From contig CAYVKM010000071.1 in the NCBI GenBank assembly GCA_964452045.1, forward strand, positions 1 to 19,116: a DNA stretch of 19,116 bases, written 5' to 3'. Made by a program: the position numbers and the translations under genes. Below the pieces are notes generated by a model that made no database searches, was not told where the DNA came from, and was given only the letters and a program-made list of their open reading frames with translations. Positions 8,255 to 15,472 of the stretch are shown piece by piece. Within the stretch, counting starts at the first letter, position 1. The number at the start of each line of letters is the position of its first letter. This DNA is from CAYVKM01 sp964452045. GTDB taxonomy: Bacteria; Calditrichota; Calditrichia; RBG-13-44-9.

Positions 8255-8848
8255 ATGGCCACGAAAAGATTAAAACCGCAGCTGGTTGTGCTTTCATCCC
8301 CCTCGGGAGGAGGTAAGACAACCATTAGCAAGATACTGGCGGAACAGAATCCCGACTTCAGGATTTCGGTATCGGCAACCACCCGAAAACCTCGACCCAA
8401 AGAAAAAGATGCCACAGATTATTTTTTCATATCCCAAAAAGAATTCTTTCAACGAGTAGAAAACAAAGAATTTCTCGAATTTGAAGAGGTTCATGGTCAT
8501 TATTACGGTACACTTAAATCCACGGTGCAGGATCTGTTAGACCGGGGTTTTTCGGTTTTATTCGACATTGATGTGAACGGAGCAATGAGCATTAAAAAAC
8601 ACTATCCAAAGGCCATTTTAATCTTTATCCGGCCACCTTCACTTACCGAGTTAAAAAAACGATTGCGTGCTCGAAAAACGGACAATGAATATGATATTGA
8701 GAGACGTTTAAAAAGGCTGCCGGTGGAATATGCCAAAGCTGAGTTCTTTGACTACGATATTGTGAACCATGAACTGGATAAGACGGTAAACGAAATTCAT
8801 AATATTATCCGGGAACGCCAGCAAAAGGAGACCCATGTTTCCAATTGA
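8255..8848 (+). CDS. gmk: Guanylate kinase
   Basis: Protein of 197 aa, the standard length, that phosphorylates GMP to GDP with ATP in the cytoplasm. The Walker A loop SSPSGGGKTT lies at about residues 14-23. The GMP-binding part follows with SVSATTRKPRPKEKDATDY and FEEVHGHYYGT. FDIDVNGA and the lid region with RLRAR are in the expected order. AGGAAG precedes the ATG at a slightly long spacing. The 3' end overlaps the coaBC start by 14 nt, so translation is probably coupled. In many bacteria rpoZ sits between these two genes, and it is absent here. Confidence 0.95.
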   Translation: MATKRLKPQLVVLSSPSGGGKTTISKILAEQNPDFRISVSATTRKPRPKEKDATDYFFISQKEFFQRVENKEFLEFEEVHGHYYGTLKSTVQDLLDRGFSVLFDIDVNGAMSIKKHYPKAILIFIRPPSLTELKKRLRARKTDNEYDIERRLKRLPVEYAKAEFFDYDIVNHELDKTVNEIHNIIRERQQKETHVSN

Positions 8849-10046
8849 ATTGTTTAAAGGAAAACGAATTCTGGTCGGGATTACCGGGGGAATTGCTGCT
8901 TACAAGGCTGCAGAACTGGTGAGATATTTAATGACCCAGGGCGCGGAGGTGCGGGTAATAATGACGGCTGCCGCCGAAAAGTTTATCACCCGACTCACCA
9001 TGGAAACCTTATCCCAAAATCCGGTAGGGGTGGAGATGTTCCCTGAAAAAGAATTTTCAGCAACCCATCACATCCATCTGGCTGATTGGGCCGAAGCCGC
9101 CATCGTTGCACCTGCGTCCTATAATTTTATCGGAAAACTCTATGCCGGGATTGCTGATGATCTCCTGACTACAATAATGGCCGCGGTTCATTCTCCGATA
9201 GTGATTGCACCTGCTATGAATGTGCATATGTGGCAAAATCCGGTAAACCAGCGTAATCTGGACTATCTGCAATCTCTGGGCTACCTCATATGCCAGCCGG
9301 GAGAGGGATTCCTGGCGGAGGGTTACAGTGGCAAAGGCAGATTGGCTGAACTGAACCATCTCATCCAATATCTTTACCGGGCAATTCATCCGGACTCTGC
9401 CAGCCTAAAAGGAAAAAAAGTTTTGGTAACTGCAGGCCGAACCGAGGAACCGCTTGATCTGGTGAGAATTTTTACCAACCAATCTTCGGGGAAAATGGGA
9501 TATGCACTCGCCTGGGAAGCATTTGCCCGCGGTGCAGAAGTAACCCTGGTTCTTGGTCCATCGGATGTTCCGGCTCCTGTTGACATTAGGTTGATTGGTG
9601 TCAAAACAGCATTAGAAATGTTTAAAGTCGTACAAGAAGAGTTTCCCACAACCGATATCTATGTAAGTGCAGCAGCAATAGCCGATTATACACCCCGCAA
9701 ATTTCAAAAAGGCAAAATTAAAAAACAGGAAGGTGACTTGAGCATAACTTTGCAAAGGACCACCGACATATTGAAATATGCGGGTGAGCATAAGCAGAAT
9801 CAGCAACAGCTTATCGGTTTTGCCGTAGAGACAGATGATCCCGAAAACCAGGCCAGGAAAAAGATGGATCAGAAAAATCTGGAAATGATTGTCCTGAATA
9901 ATCCGCTGGAAAAAGAAGCCGGCTTCAGATCGGATACCAATAAAGTAACTCTCTTCCATAAAAATGGAAGTAGTGAAAAGGTTGACACGATGCCTAAAGT
10001 GGATATTGCCTTCCGAATCTTTGATTTTTTGCTCAACAACCAGTAA
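8835..10046 (+). CDS. coaBC: Bifunctional phosphopantothenoylcysteine decarboxylase / phosphopantothenate-cysteine ligase (CoaBC, Dfp)
   Basis: Protein of 403 aa covering two steps of coenzyme A synthesis. The N-terminal FMN-dependent decarboxylase domain (about 1-185) has GITGGIAAYKA, the catalytic-histidine region HIHLADWA and the PAMNVHMW motif. The C-terminal ligase domain (about 190-403) has VTAGRTEEPLD, NQSSGKMG, the SAAAIADYTP block and KIKK. The substrate-flap motif, usually ACGxxGxGR in E. coli-like proteins, reads LAEGYSGKGRL, so the usual cysteine position holds Glu and no nearby Cys replaces it. AAGGAG 4 nt before the ATG supports the start inside gmk. An uncharacterised gap of 124 nt follows before the glycosylase gene. 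Confidence 0.94.
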   Translation: MFPIELFKGKRILVGITGGIAAYKAAELVRYLMTQGAEVRVIMTAAAEKFITRLTMETLSQNPVGVEMFPEKEFSATHHIHLADWAEAAIVAPASYNFIGKLYAGIADDLLTTIMAAVHSPIVIAPAMNVHMWQNPVNQRNLDYLQSLGYLICQPGEGFLAEGYSGKGRLAELNHLIQYLYRAIHPDSASLKGKKVLVTAGRTEEPLDLVRIFTNQSSGKMGYALAWEAFARGAEVTLVLGPSDVPAPVDIRLIGVKTALEMFKVVQEEFPTTDIYVSAAAIADYTPRKFQKGKIKKQEGDLSITLQRTTDILKYAGEHKQNQQQLIGFAVETDDPENQARKKMDQKNLEMIVLNNPLEKEAGFRSDTNKVTLFHKNGSSEKVDTMPKVDIAFRIFDFLLNNQ

Positions 10047-10170
10047 AGAGCTTCAACCGGATGTCATCTTAAAATCTCTTATTCGATCATTGGATATGAT
10101 CAAGCAATTCCTTAAATTGTCTCTCACCTGTGGAAATTTTGGCCATTGAATTTCACAAAAATAGATTAGT

Positions 10171-10932
10171 ATGACTGAAAACAAATTCGAAAAAATTGCC
10201 AATTTCTTAAGGGAATGTATCGATATTTATGGCGAAGACATCTTTGTTGATCAGGACAGAATCTCCAAATTAATTGGTGAAATGCCCAATCTGGAAATTG
10301 CGGAAGAACAAATGCCAACAAAACCATTAAAAATCACTGAGAAGGAAACTCCGGTTAGAAAATCCGATTCTCCCCTCTGGGCATTCAAGGAGAAAATCGA
10401 GGATTGTAAGAACTGCCCATTGTGGTCCACTCGGACAAAATTCGTGTTCGGAGACGGCAACGAGAATGCCGATATTATGTTCATTGGCGAGGCGCCAGGT
10501 GCGGAAGAAGATCGTACCGGGATACCTTTTGTCGGGCGAGCGGGCCAACTGTTGAATAAGTTACTGGCCAGAATAAATCTGAAGCGGGAAGATGTATTTA
10601 TCGCCAATATATTGAAGAGCCGTCCACCAAACAACCGCGATCCTCTGCCTGAAGAAATTGCGGCATGTATTCCTTATCTGTATAAGCAGATTGAGATAAT
10701 AAAGCCCAAAATCATTGTCGCGCTGGGTCGGGTTGCTGCCCAAAATTTATTAAATACTACCGATACGCTCAAACAGATGCGTGGACGTATTTGGCAATAC
10801 CGGGGGGTTGATATGATTGTGACATATCATACGGCGGCAATACTCCGGAACGGTAGCCTGTTAGATGCGGCTATCGAAGATTTTAAATTCATTATAGAAA
10901 CCTATAACAATAAACTGAATAAACCGGAATAA
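10171..10932 (+). CDS. Family 4 (type 4) uracil-DNA glycosylase, iron-sulfur type
   Basis: Protein of 253 aa: a helical N-terminal extension (1 to about 70) and a family 4 UDG domain. This family removes uracil from DNA at the start of base-excision repair. Motif A is GEAPGAEEDRTGIPFVGRAGQLL. The second motif, TYHTAAILRN, has Thr where the family usually has Pro after His. Three of the four cysteines that normally hold a 4Fe-4S cluster are seen (C79, C82, C166). The fourth, normally in KCRPP, is Ser150 in LKSRPPNNRDP. The gene lies 16 nt before dnaB on the same strand. The domain assignment is firm; cluster content is in doubt. Confidence 0.9.
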   Translation: MTENKFEKIANFLRECIDIYGEDIFVDQDRISKLIGEMPNLEIAEEQMPTKPLKITEKETPVRKSDSPLWAFKEKIEDCKNCPLWSTRTKFVFGDGNENADIMFIGEAPGAEEDRTGIPFVGRAGQLLNKLLARINLKREDVFIANILKSRPPNNRDPLPEEIAACIPYLYKQIEIIKPKIIVALGRVAAQNLLNTTDTLKQMRGRIWQYRGVDMIVTYHTAAILRNGSLLDAAIEDFKFIIETYNNKLNKPE

Positions 10933-10948
10933 ATTTTGGATTTGAATT

Positions 10949-12379
10949 ATGGCAAGAGGTAAGAAAAAAAACGATATTGTTTTGAGCGAAGATCTTCTGG
11001 AAAAGGGTGCACGGGTCCCACCACAGGCTTTGGAGGTGGAAAAGTCCGTGCTGGGGGCCATGCTGTTGGACCGGGAAGCGGTGGGAATTGCTATTGAGAG
11101 CATTGATGAAAGAATTTTTTATCGTGAGGCTCACCGTAAAATTTACCTGGCAATGGTGACGCTTTTTGAAAAAAACGAGCCCATAGATGTTATTACTCTT
11201 TCTGACGAATTGAAAAAACGGGATGAATTGGAGGATATCGGGGGTACTTATTACCTCACCGAACTTGCGGCAATGGTTCCCTCCTCTGCCAATATTGAAT
11301 ATCATCTTAATATTATCCGGGATAAGTCAATCCTGCGTCAATTGATTGTGACCTGTAGCGGAATAATAAAATCTGCCTATGATGAATCCGATGATGCGGA
11401 AAAGTTACTGGACACTGCCGAAGGTGAAGTGTTGGGTATTTCCCAGATCACCCGGCAGAAAAGTTATGAGTGGGTAAAACCGCTGATAATGGATACCATT
11501 CATGAGCTGGAAAGACTCCACCAGACATCTAAAGAAGGTGTTATCGGGGTCCCATCCGGCTATAAAGATCTGGACAATATCCTGGCAGGTTTTCAGCGTT
11601 CCGACCTTCTGATACTTGCCGGGCGGCCATCAATGGGTAAAACCGCATTCGCCTTAAATCTGGCGAGAAATGCTGCGGTTGACCATGACATCCCGGTGGG
11701 CTTCTTCAGTCTTGAAATGAGCAATCAGCAGCTGGTGCAGCGACTTCTCTGTTCTGAAGCAGAAGTGGATTCCCAGCGTCTGCGTACCGGCCGTTTAAAA
11801 GAAGCGGAATGGCCTAAACTGTCTCGCCGGATTGGCCGTCTGGTTGAGGCACCTATCTATATTGATGATACACCTGCCATGGACATTTTAAAATTGAGGG
11901 CAAGAGCACGTCGTATGGCCGCCGAGAAAAAGGTAGGCATGATTGTGGTCGATTATATGCAGTTAATGGAAGCGCCGCGTGGAATGGATAGTAGGCAGCA
12001 GGAAATATCCTACATCTCGCGGTCTCTCAAAAATTTAGCCAAGGAGCTTAAGATCCCGGTTTTGGCCTTATCACAATTGTCCCGGGCTGTGGAAATGCGG
12101 GAATGGAAACGCCCCGCCCTGGCGGATTTACGCGAATCCGGCGCCATTGAACAGGACGCCGACGTGGTGATGTTTGTCTACCGTCCGGAAGTCTATAACC
12201 TCCCCAATTTTGATGATGATAATAAAACACCTACAGAAAATATGGTGGAAATTATCATCGGCAAACATCGCAATGGACCGGTAGGTGCTTTGAAACTGGT
12301 GTTCCTGAAAACCTATGGGAAATTTGCTGATCGTGCCCGATACGAACTTGATACTATGCCGCAAGAAGTGGGTTTTTAA
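10949..12379 (+). CDS. dnaB: Replicative DNA helicase DnaB
   Basis: Protein of 476 aa, typical for DnaB, the hexameric helicase that unwinds DNA ahead of the replication fork. The N-terminal domain (about 20-125) begins with VPPQALEVEKSVLGAMLLD. A linker follows, then the RecA-like motor: Walker A GRPSMGKT at about 225-232, SLEMSNQQLVQRL, Walker B VVDYMQLM near 335, LSQLSRAVE, and the DLRESGAIEQDAD block. The usual insertion sites near Walker A and the DLRESG motif contain no intein. The ATG at 10949 has no strong Shine-Dalgarno, as for several genes here, and translation may be helped by the udg gene ending 16 nt upstream. tRNA-Asn follows 72 nt downstream. Confidence 0.97.
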   Translation: MARGKKKNDIVLSEDLLEKGARVPPQALEVEKSVLGAMLLDREAVGIAIESIDERIFYREAHRKIYLAMVTLFEKNEPIDVITLSDELKKRDELEDIGGTYYLTELAAMVPSSANIEYHLNIIRDKSILRQLIVTCSGIIKSAYDESDDAEKLLDTAEGEVLGISQITRQKSYEWVKPLIMDTIHELERLHQTSKEGVIGVPSGYKDLDNILAGFQRSDLLILAGRPSMGKTAFALNLARNAAVDHDIPVGFFSLEMSNQQLVQRLLCSEAEVDSQRLRTGRLKEAEWPKLSRRIGRLVEAPIYIDDTPAMDILKLRARARRMAAEKKVGMIVVDYMQLMEAPRGMDSRQQEISYISRSLKNLAKELKIPVLALSQLSRAVEMREWKRPALADLRESGAIEQDADVVMFVYRPEVYNLPNFDDDNKTPTENMVEIIIGKHRNGPVGALKLVFLKTYGKFADRARYELDTMPQEVGF

Positions 12380-12451
12380 TTATGAAAAAAAACTTGCGGA
12401 GGTAGTCCGGGACTATTAAATTTGTGGCGCTTTTTAAGCCTTGCATTTGAT

Positions 12452-12523
12452 TCCGGAGTAGCTCAACGGTAGAGCGGGTGGCTGTTAACCACTAGGCTGG
12501 GGGTTCAAATCCCTCCTCCGGAG
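12452..12523 (+). tRNA. tRNA-Asn (anticodon GUU)
   Basis: A 72-nt cloverleaf. The 7-bp acceptor stem is TCCGGAG with CTCCGGA. The D arm is GCTC/GAGC, the anticodon arm GGTGG/CCACT holds loop CTGTTAA with anticodon GTT, and the T arm is GGGGG/CCCTC with loop TTCAAAT. The discriminator is G73, as expected for tRNA-Asn. The 3' CCA is not encoded (the gene is followed by CAAAT), so it must be added by CCA-adding enzyme. A terminator follows at once. Confidence 0.97.
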
Positions 12524-12530
12524 CAAATCT

Positions 12531-12558
12531 AGCCCTGACAGGATGTTGGGGCTTTTTT
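12531..12558 (+). terminator. Rho-independent terminator of tRNA-Asn
   Basis: AGCCC (12531-12535) pairs with GGGCT (12549-12553) around a 13-nt loop and runs into six T residues. It begins 7 nt after the tRNA, and the broken endonuclease gene starts 9 nt beyond it. Confidence 0.75.
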
Positions 12559-12567
12559 ATTAATCAG

Positions 12568-12825
12568 ATGAAAAAGTGTTTCCTATACATTCTCTATTCC
12601 TCTCAAATTGATCAATTCTATATTGGTATCTCTCAAAATCCTGAAAAAAGAGTAACCTATCACAATTCCTCCCCAAAAGGATGGACTAGAAGAGGAAGAC
12701 CCTGGACAATCGTTTTCTAAAAAGAATTCCCGTACCAGAGTAAAGCCCGAAGATGGGAGAAGAAGATCAAAGAGCAGAAGCGACGGGATATCATCGAGCC
12801 AATAATTCAAGACAAGTTTCACTGA
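12568..12825 (+). pseudogene. GIY-YIG endonuclease gene interrupted by an in-frame TAA
   Basis: An 86-codon frame from ATG 12568 to TGA 12825, broken by TAA at codon 51 (12718-12720). The N-terminal half reads as a GIY-YIG nuclease of the short UvrC-domain-like family: FLYILYSS, then FYIGIS (the YIG strand), the helix Arg in NPEKRVTYHN, and GWTRRGRPWTIVF. After the stop the frame goes on as KEFPYQSKARRWEKKIK, matching the family's usual FxTKSEAxxxExxIK segment. Both halves are in one frame, so one substitution (for example TAT or TAC to TAA) explains the break. The family position is usually Tyr or Thr. It lies between tRNA-Asn and a partial tRNA copy, so it seems to be the cargo of a small tRNA-linked element. 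Confidence 0.8.
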
Positions 12826-12836
12826 GAAGAGTAATA

Positions 12837-12888
12837 GGTGGCTGTTATCCCGCAGCTGCGGGATGGGGGTATCCCTCCTCCGGAGCAA
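12837..12888 (+). repeat. Degenerate direct repeat of the 3' half of tRNA-Asn
   Basis: Bases 12837-12847 (GGTGGCTGTTA) repeat the anticodon-arm bases 12477-12487. Bases 12871-12888 repeat 12509-12526 for 18 nt, running 3 nt past the tRNA end. Between them the anticodon 3' arm is replaced by a perfect palindrome, and the T loop has lost 4 nt, so no tRNA can fold. The copy bounds the endonuclease pseudogene on its far side. Confidence 0.9.
12848..12863. repeat. Perfect 16-bp palindrome inside the tRNA copy
   Basis: TCCCGCAGCTGCGGGA equals its own reverse complement over all 16 bases. It occupies the place of the 3' anticodon arm of the tRNA copy. It could be a cleavage or recognition site of the linked endonuclease, a recombination scar, or a cruciform-forming element end. 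Confidence 0.85.
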
Positions 12889-12918
12889 TGAATAAATAAC
12901 AGCAGGTATAATAAAAAT

Positions 12919-12942
12919 AGGAGCATGGAAGCTCCTTTTTTT
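12919..12942 (+). terminator. Rho-independent terminator after the tRNA-linked element
   Basis: AGGAGC (12919-12924) pairs with GCTCCT (12931-12936) around a 6-nt loop, with seven T residues at 12936-12942. It closes the tRNA/GIY-YIG segment before the minus-strand accessory genes. Confidence 0.75.
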
Positions 12943-13122
12943 ATCTAAAGTAACATTGTAGTAACAAAATAGACACTTTTCTATAACTTTTTTAGTTATA
13001 CAATGGCAAATTTTATGTTAATATTAATATGTAAAAATGAAACTTTGGTAAAATTATTATTTCCCCTTTTTGTGTTCCGCCCCTTTGGGAGCAAATAAAT
13101 ATCATTTTAAACCTTATAATTA

Positions 13123-13590
13123 CTAGTCCTTCCTTAATTCTATACTCTTTCTATTAATTTCTTTTATTTGTTTTCGATTTAATTTCCATTTTTTACCAGA
13201 GCCATCATATACACCCAACTCTTTCAAGTTTTCATTTTTTAGTTTTTCAAGATCGGCTTTTAAGAACAGAGTTTCCGTTTCTTTTAAAGATTTTGGATAC
13301 TGAAAAGTTGGATCATTATCAGATGTTATGATAAAATGTTCTCCAATTTTTGTTATTCCAAAAAATTGCTGAATTAAAATTGGACGTTGTCCCACATTTG
13401 AAATGATTAAAAGAAAGCATTTTTCTTTGGGCTGACCTTGTTCAAAAATTATTCCTGGATACACAAAAGTCATTCTTAAAATCGGTTTATTTTTGCGAAA
13501 CTCACTTATTTTTAGACTTGCTAAAATAATTGATAGGATTGCAGTTGTTATTGTTAGTAATGTCATTAGTGTTGACAAAGTAAACTCCAT
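13123..13590 (-). CDS. Hypothetical membrane-anchored protein
   Basis: Protein of 155 aa that I do not recognise. The ATG at 13590 is chosen over an upstream TTG at 13626, giving an N-terminal helix at about residues 2-28 that would anchor it in the inner membrane. A soluble part of beta-strand character follows (ILRMTFVYPGIIFEQ, KCFLLIISNVGQRPILI), then a lysine-rich helical tail from about 105. The NVGQRPILI segment is of a kind seen in small uncharacterised proteins with a beta-sandwich domain behind a membrane helix, but I cannot name a family. No clear ribosome-binding site is seen. It is the last of three minus-strand ORFs with the broken small gene and the SH3 lipoprotein. Codon use is AT-rich like the rest of this accessory block. 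Confidence 0.6.
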   Translation of the reverse strand: MEFTLSTLMTLLTITTAILSIILASLKISEFRKNKPILRMTFVYPGIIFEQGQPKEKCFLLIISNVGQRPILIQQFFGITKIGEHFIITSDNDPTFQYPKSLKETETLFLKADLEKLKNENLKELGVYDGSGKKWKLNRKQIKEINRKSIELRKD

Positions 13591-13642
13591 GATTAAATAA
13601 AATTTTAAATAATGGTAAATTTGCAAGTGACATTCAATTTAA

Positions 13643-13807
13643 TTAATTCTCACTTTCCTCATAGTCTTGTTTCAACCAGTGCATTTCCTCAATCAACTCC
13701 TATTTATTGACCACTCCTTTTGATACCAGTACATTCACAATTACGTCAATTGAAAACATATTTGAGATGACGATTTCGTCAATTGTAATTTCTTTTTTAT
13801 TGGACAT
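13643..13807 (-). pseudogene. Small ORF interrupted by an in-frame TAG
   Basis: A 55-codon frame from ATG 13807 to TAA 13643, with TAG at codon 36 (13700-13702). The first part begins MSNKKEITIDEI and reaches VLVSKGVVNK. After the stop it continues ELIEEMHWLKQDYEESEN. The KGVVNK-x-ELIEE region resembles the common C-terminal pattern of small bacterial proteins in which KGI(I/V)TxEE(L/F) is followed by a charged helix, which suggests the two parts are one protein with a CAG or AAG to TAG change. It begins 22 nt after the SH3 lipoprotein gene. It may instead be a real 35-aa peptide. No strong ribosome-binding site is seen. Confidence 0.4.
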
Positions 13808-13829
13808 GTTTGGAATATTCCCAATTCAT

Positions 13830-14363
13830 TTAGTTAATCTCAATCAATACCTCACCCGTTGTTTCCAGACTCAATATATAACCAATCACCGATTCGTCTT
13901 TTACTTTGTACCATAAAAATTTTCCAAGCACTCCCGAACTGTCTGGAATGCTTTTTAAAAGTTCAAGTTTAATATGACCCGGAATATATCTTAAGGTTTT
14001 ATGACCTTGTCCTATTTTATCACGAAGAGGTACCATTCCCTGTTCTTCTGTAATTACGTATTTTTTTTCTTTAAGCATCTTTCCGGTGGTAGTAAAATGA
14101 CTTATCCAACCAGTTTTTCCATTATACTCCACTTTGAACCAAGTGACATCATACGGTTTTGCCTTTTCAATTTGAGAGTCTAATACTTTTAGCTTTTCAT
14201 TAATTGGTATCCGATCCAATTCAATTCCCTTAAATGCATCTGGCCGATCCATTAATCTTGCTGATCCGGTTTGTTCAATCTGAACATAAAAAGTCTGGGT
14301 CTTTTGCTCACAATTAAAAGAAAAAATCGAAAAAAAGAGCAGAATTGTAATTAATTTTTTCAT
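13830..14363 (-). CDS. Lipoprotein with two SH3-like (SH3b) repeats
   Basis: Protein of 177 aa with a lipoprotein signal (MKKLITILLFFSIFSFNC, lipobox cysteine at 18), so it is probably lipid-anchored in the periplasm or outer membrane. The mature part has two bacterial SH3-type repeats. The first (about 25-92) runs from FYVQIEQTGSARLMDRPD to WFKVEYNGKTGWISH; the second (about 95-172) runs from YVITEEQGMVPLRDKIG to WYKVKDESVIGYILS. Each ends with the W(F/Y)KV...G(W/Y)I pattern typical of SH3b domains, which often bind peptidoglycan or protein ligands. No catalytic domain is present, so an adaptor or envelope-sensing role is possible but unproven. It heads the minus-strand group leading to 13123. 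Confidence 0.75.
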   Translation of the reverse strand: MKKLITILLFFSIFSFNCEQKTQTFYVQIEQTGSARLMDRPDAFKGIELDRIPINEKLKVLDSQIEKAKPYDVTWFKVEYNGKTGWISHFTTTGKMLKEKKYVITEEQGMVPLRDKIGQGHKTLRYIPGHIKLELLKSIPDSSGVLGKFLWYKVKDESVIGYILSLETTGEVLIEIN

Positions 14364-14828
14364 GATATTTTCCCAAATTACCTTTGACTAAAAATGATAA
14401 AGCGGTTACCAGGGGTACAGGCAACACATTGTAATGCCTGCCTGTCTTTGAATACCTAAGTTGTCATTAATGCAAATACTAAAGAAGTGTATTAGAAAGC
14501 CCAAATCAAAATTTTCGATGATTTGACCTCCAAATATTTCAGGAATACTCTTATTTTAATTTACAAAATAATTTGAAATTAGCAACCCTCAATCATTAAA
14601 ATTTTTTTATTTTTTATTTGGTCTTCCACCTCAATCATTTCAATGAAAGGAGGGCAGGCCTTACATAATGCTTTTTGAAGTACTATACCAGAATAGAAAG
14701 TGCCCTGATATCTTGTCAAAGCACTTTCTATTTATAGGCAGATTTATAGGATAATTTACTATCAGCATTTATCCACTTTTTATTTTCCTAGAGATTTAGC
14801 AAGTGTTTCTACCACTCTAAAGAAATGC
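14364..14828. other. Intergenic stretch with a 12-bp-stem hairpin and a possible gene remnant
   Basis: No gene with a start codon fits these 465 nt. AATAGAAAGTGC (14692-14703) and GCACTTTCTATT (14721-14732) form a perfect 12-bp stem around a 17-nt loop, with no T-run on either side, so it is not a clear terminator. On the minus strand, 14579-14731 is an open frame of 50 codons without a start. It ends with a CKACPPFIEMIEV segment and ILMIEGC before TAA, which looks protein-like and may be a decayed gene tail. A shorter inverted repeat (CAGGCA/TGCCTG) lies near 14420-14445. Either long structure could be a mobile-element remnant. Confidence 0.35.
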
Positions 14829-15425
14829 TTAGGGCTCGGTGAAAGACGGCTCAACCGGTTCGGTTACTTCATAATCGCGTTCCCAGCCTTCGTTTTCCAG
14901 CACCAAGGTTTCTACCGCTATACCGGTGCTATTTGCATCAAATTCCTGTAACGGACTATAGTGAGAGGGCCAGCAACGATAAACCTTCCATGCCATCACC
15001 AGTTGCCCGGCTTCATTTAACAATTCAATGATAATATCCTTGCGGAAATCTTTCAGTGATACTTCATTACCCAAACCGGCCCCAAAATTCCACACCCTAT
15101 TGGCCCATTGCTCGAAAGCCAGGTCATGAGTACGACCTCTTTCCAGAACAATCGGTTCATATACGGTTTCGCCGGGCATCTTACGGGAAATACTTGGCTC
15201 GGTACCTTCCCTATGGTTAATTACCTTGGTATTTCGGTGCAAACCACTGACCCGAAATACACCTGAAACATATTTGCCATCCCATTTTACCCGAAATTTA
15301 AATTGCTTATAGGGATCGAACCGGTGAGTATTGACCGCAAAATCAATTGCCTGACTGATTGAAAATCCTAAAAATAAGCTGGCAAGAAAAAACAGACTTG
15401 CTTTTTGTAATAATTTCTTTGACAT
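14829..15425 (-). CDS. Exported phage tail-tube (T4 gp19-like) protein, second of a pair
   Basis: Protein of 198 aa from ATG 15425, chosen because AAGGAG stands 7 nt before it; an upstream in-frame ATG at 15452 lacks a comparable site. The start is followed by a Sec signal peptide (MSKKLLQKASLFFLASLFLG, then FSISQA). The mature part begins near DPYKQFKFRVKWDGKYVSG and matches the tail-tube family of contractile particles (T4 gp19-like, PF06841/TIGR02241). Landmarks are FRVxWDG, VSGL, the HREG turn, YEPIVLERG, WNFGAGLGNEVSLKDFRKD, YRCWPSHY and ENEGWERDYEV. Family members normally stack as hexameric rings in the cytoplasm and carry no signal peptide. It lies 47 nt after its paralogue, with about 55% identity by eye over 145 residues. 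A short proline-rich tail (EPVEPSFTEP) closes it. No sheath, baseplate or ATPase gene is nearby. Confidence 0.85.
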   Translation of the reverse strand: MSKKLLQKASLFFLASLFLGFSISQAIDFAVNTHRFDPYKQFKFRVKWDGKYVSGVFRVSGLHRNTKVINHREGTEPSISRKMPGETVYEPIVLERGRTHDLAFEQWANRVWNFGAGLGNEVSLKDFRKDIIIELLNEAGQLVMAWKVYRCWPSHYSPLQEFDANSTGIAVETLVLENEGWERDYEVTEPVEPSFTEP

Positions 15426-15472
15426 GGTTGTCTCCTTTTTAGTTAAATCCAATATTCAGTTATCATATTTGT

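Noticed and set aside
9964..10149. 61-codon + strand frame spanning the end of coaBC and the gap to the glycosylase
   Set aside because: Most of it overlaps coaBC in another frame and the translation has no protein-like features.
12583..12888. 101-codon minus-strand frame covering the GIY-YIG region
   Set aside because: It is antisense to a recognisable GIY-YIG frame and runs into the tRNA copy; no domain or ribosome-binding site supports it.
12452..12888. A prophage or integrative element attachment pair (attL/attR)
   Set aside because: The repeated tRNA 3' end would fit, but only about 360 bp lie between the copies and there is no integrase; a small endonuclease-linked element explains it better.
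13707..13916. 69-codon + strand frame
   Set aside because: Antisense to the SH3 lipoprotein end and to the small broken ORF; no start signal.
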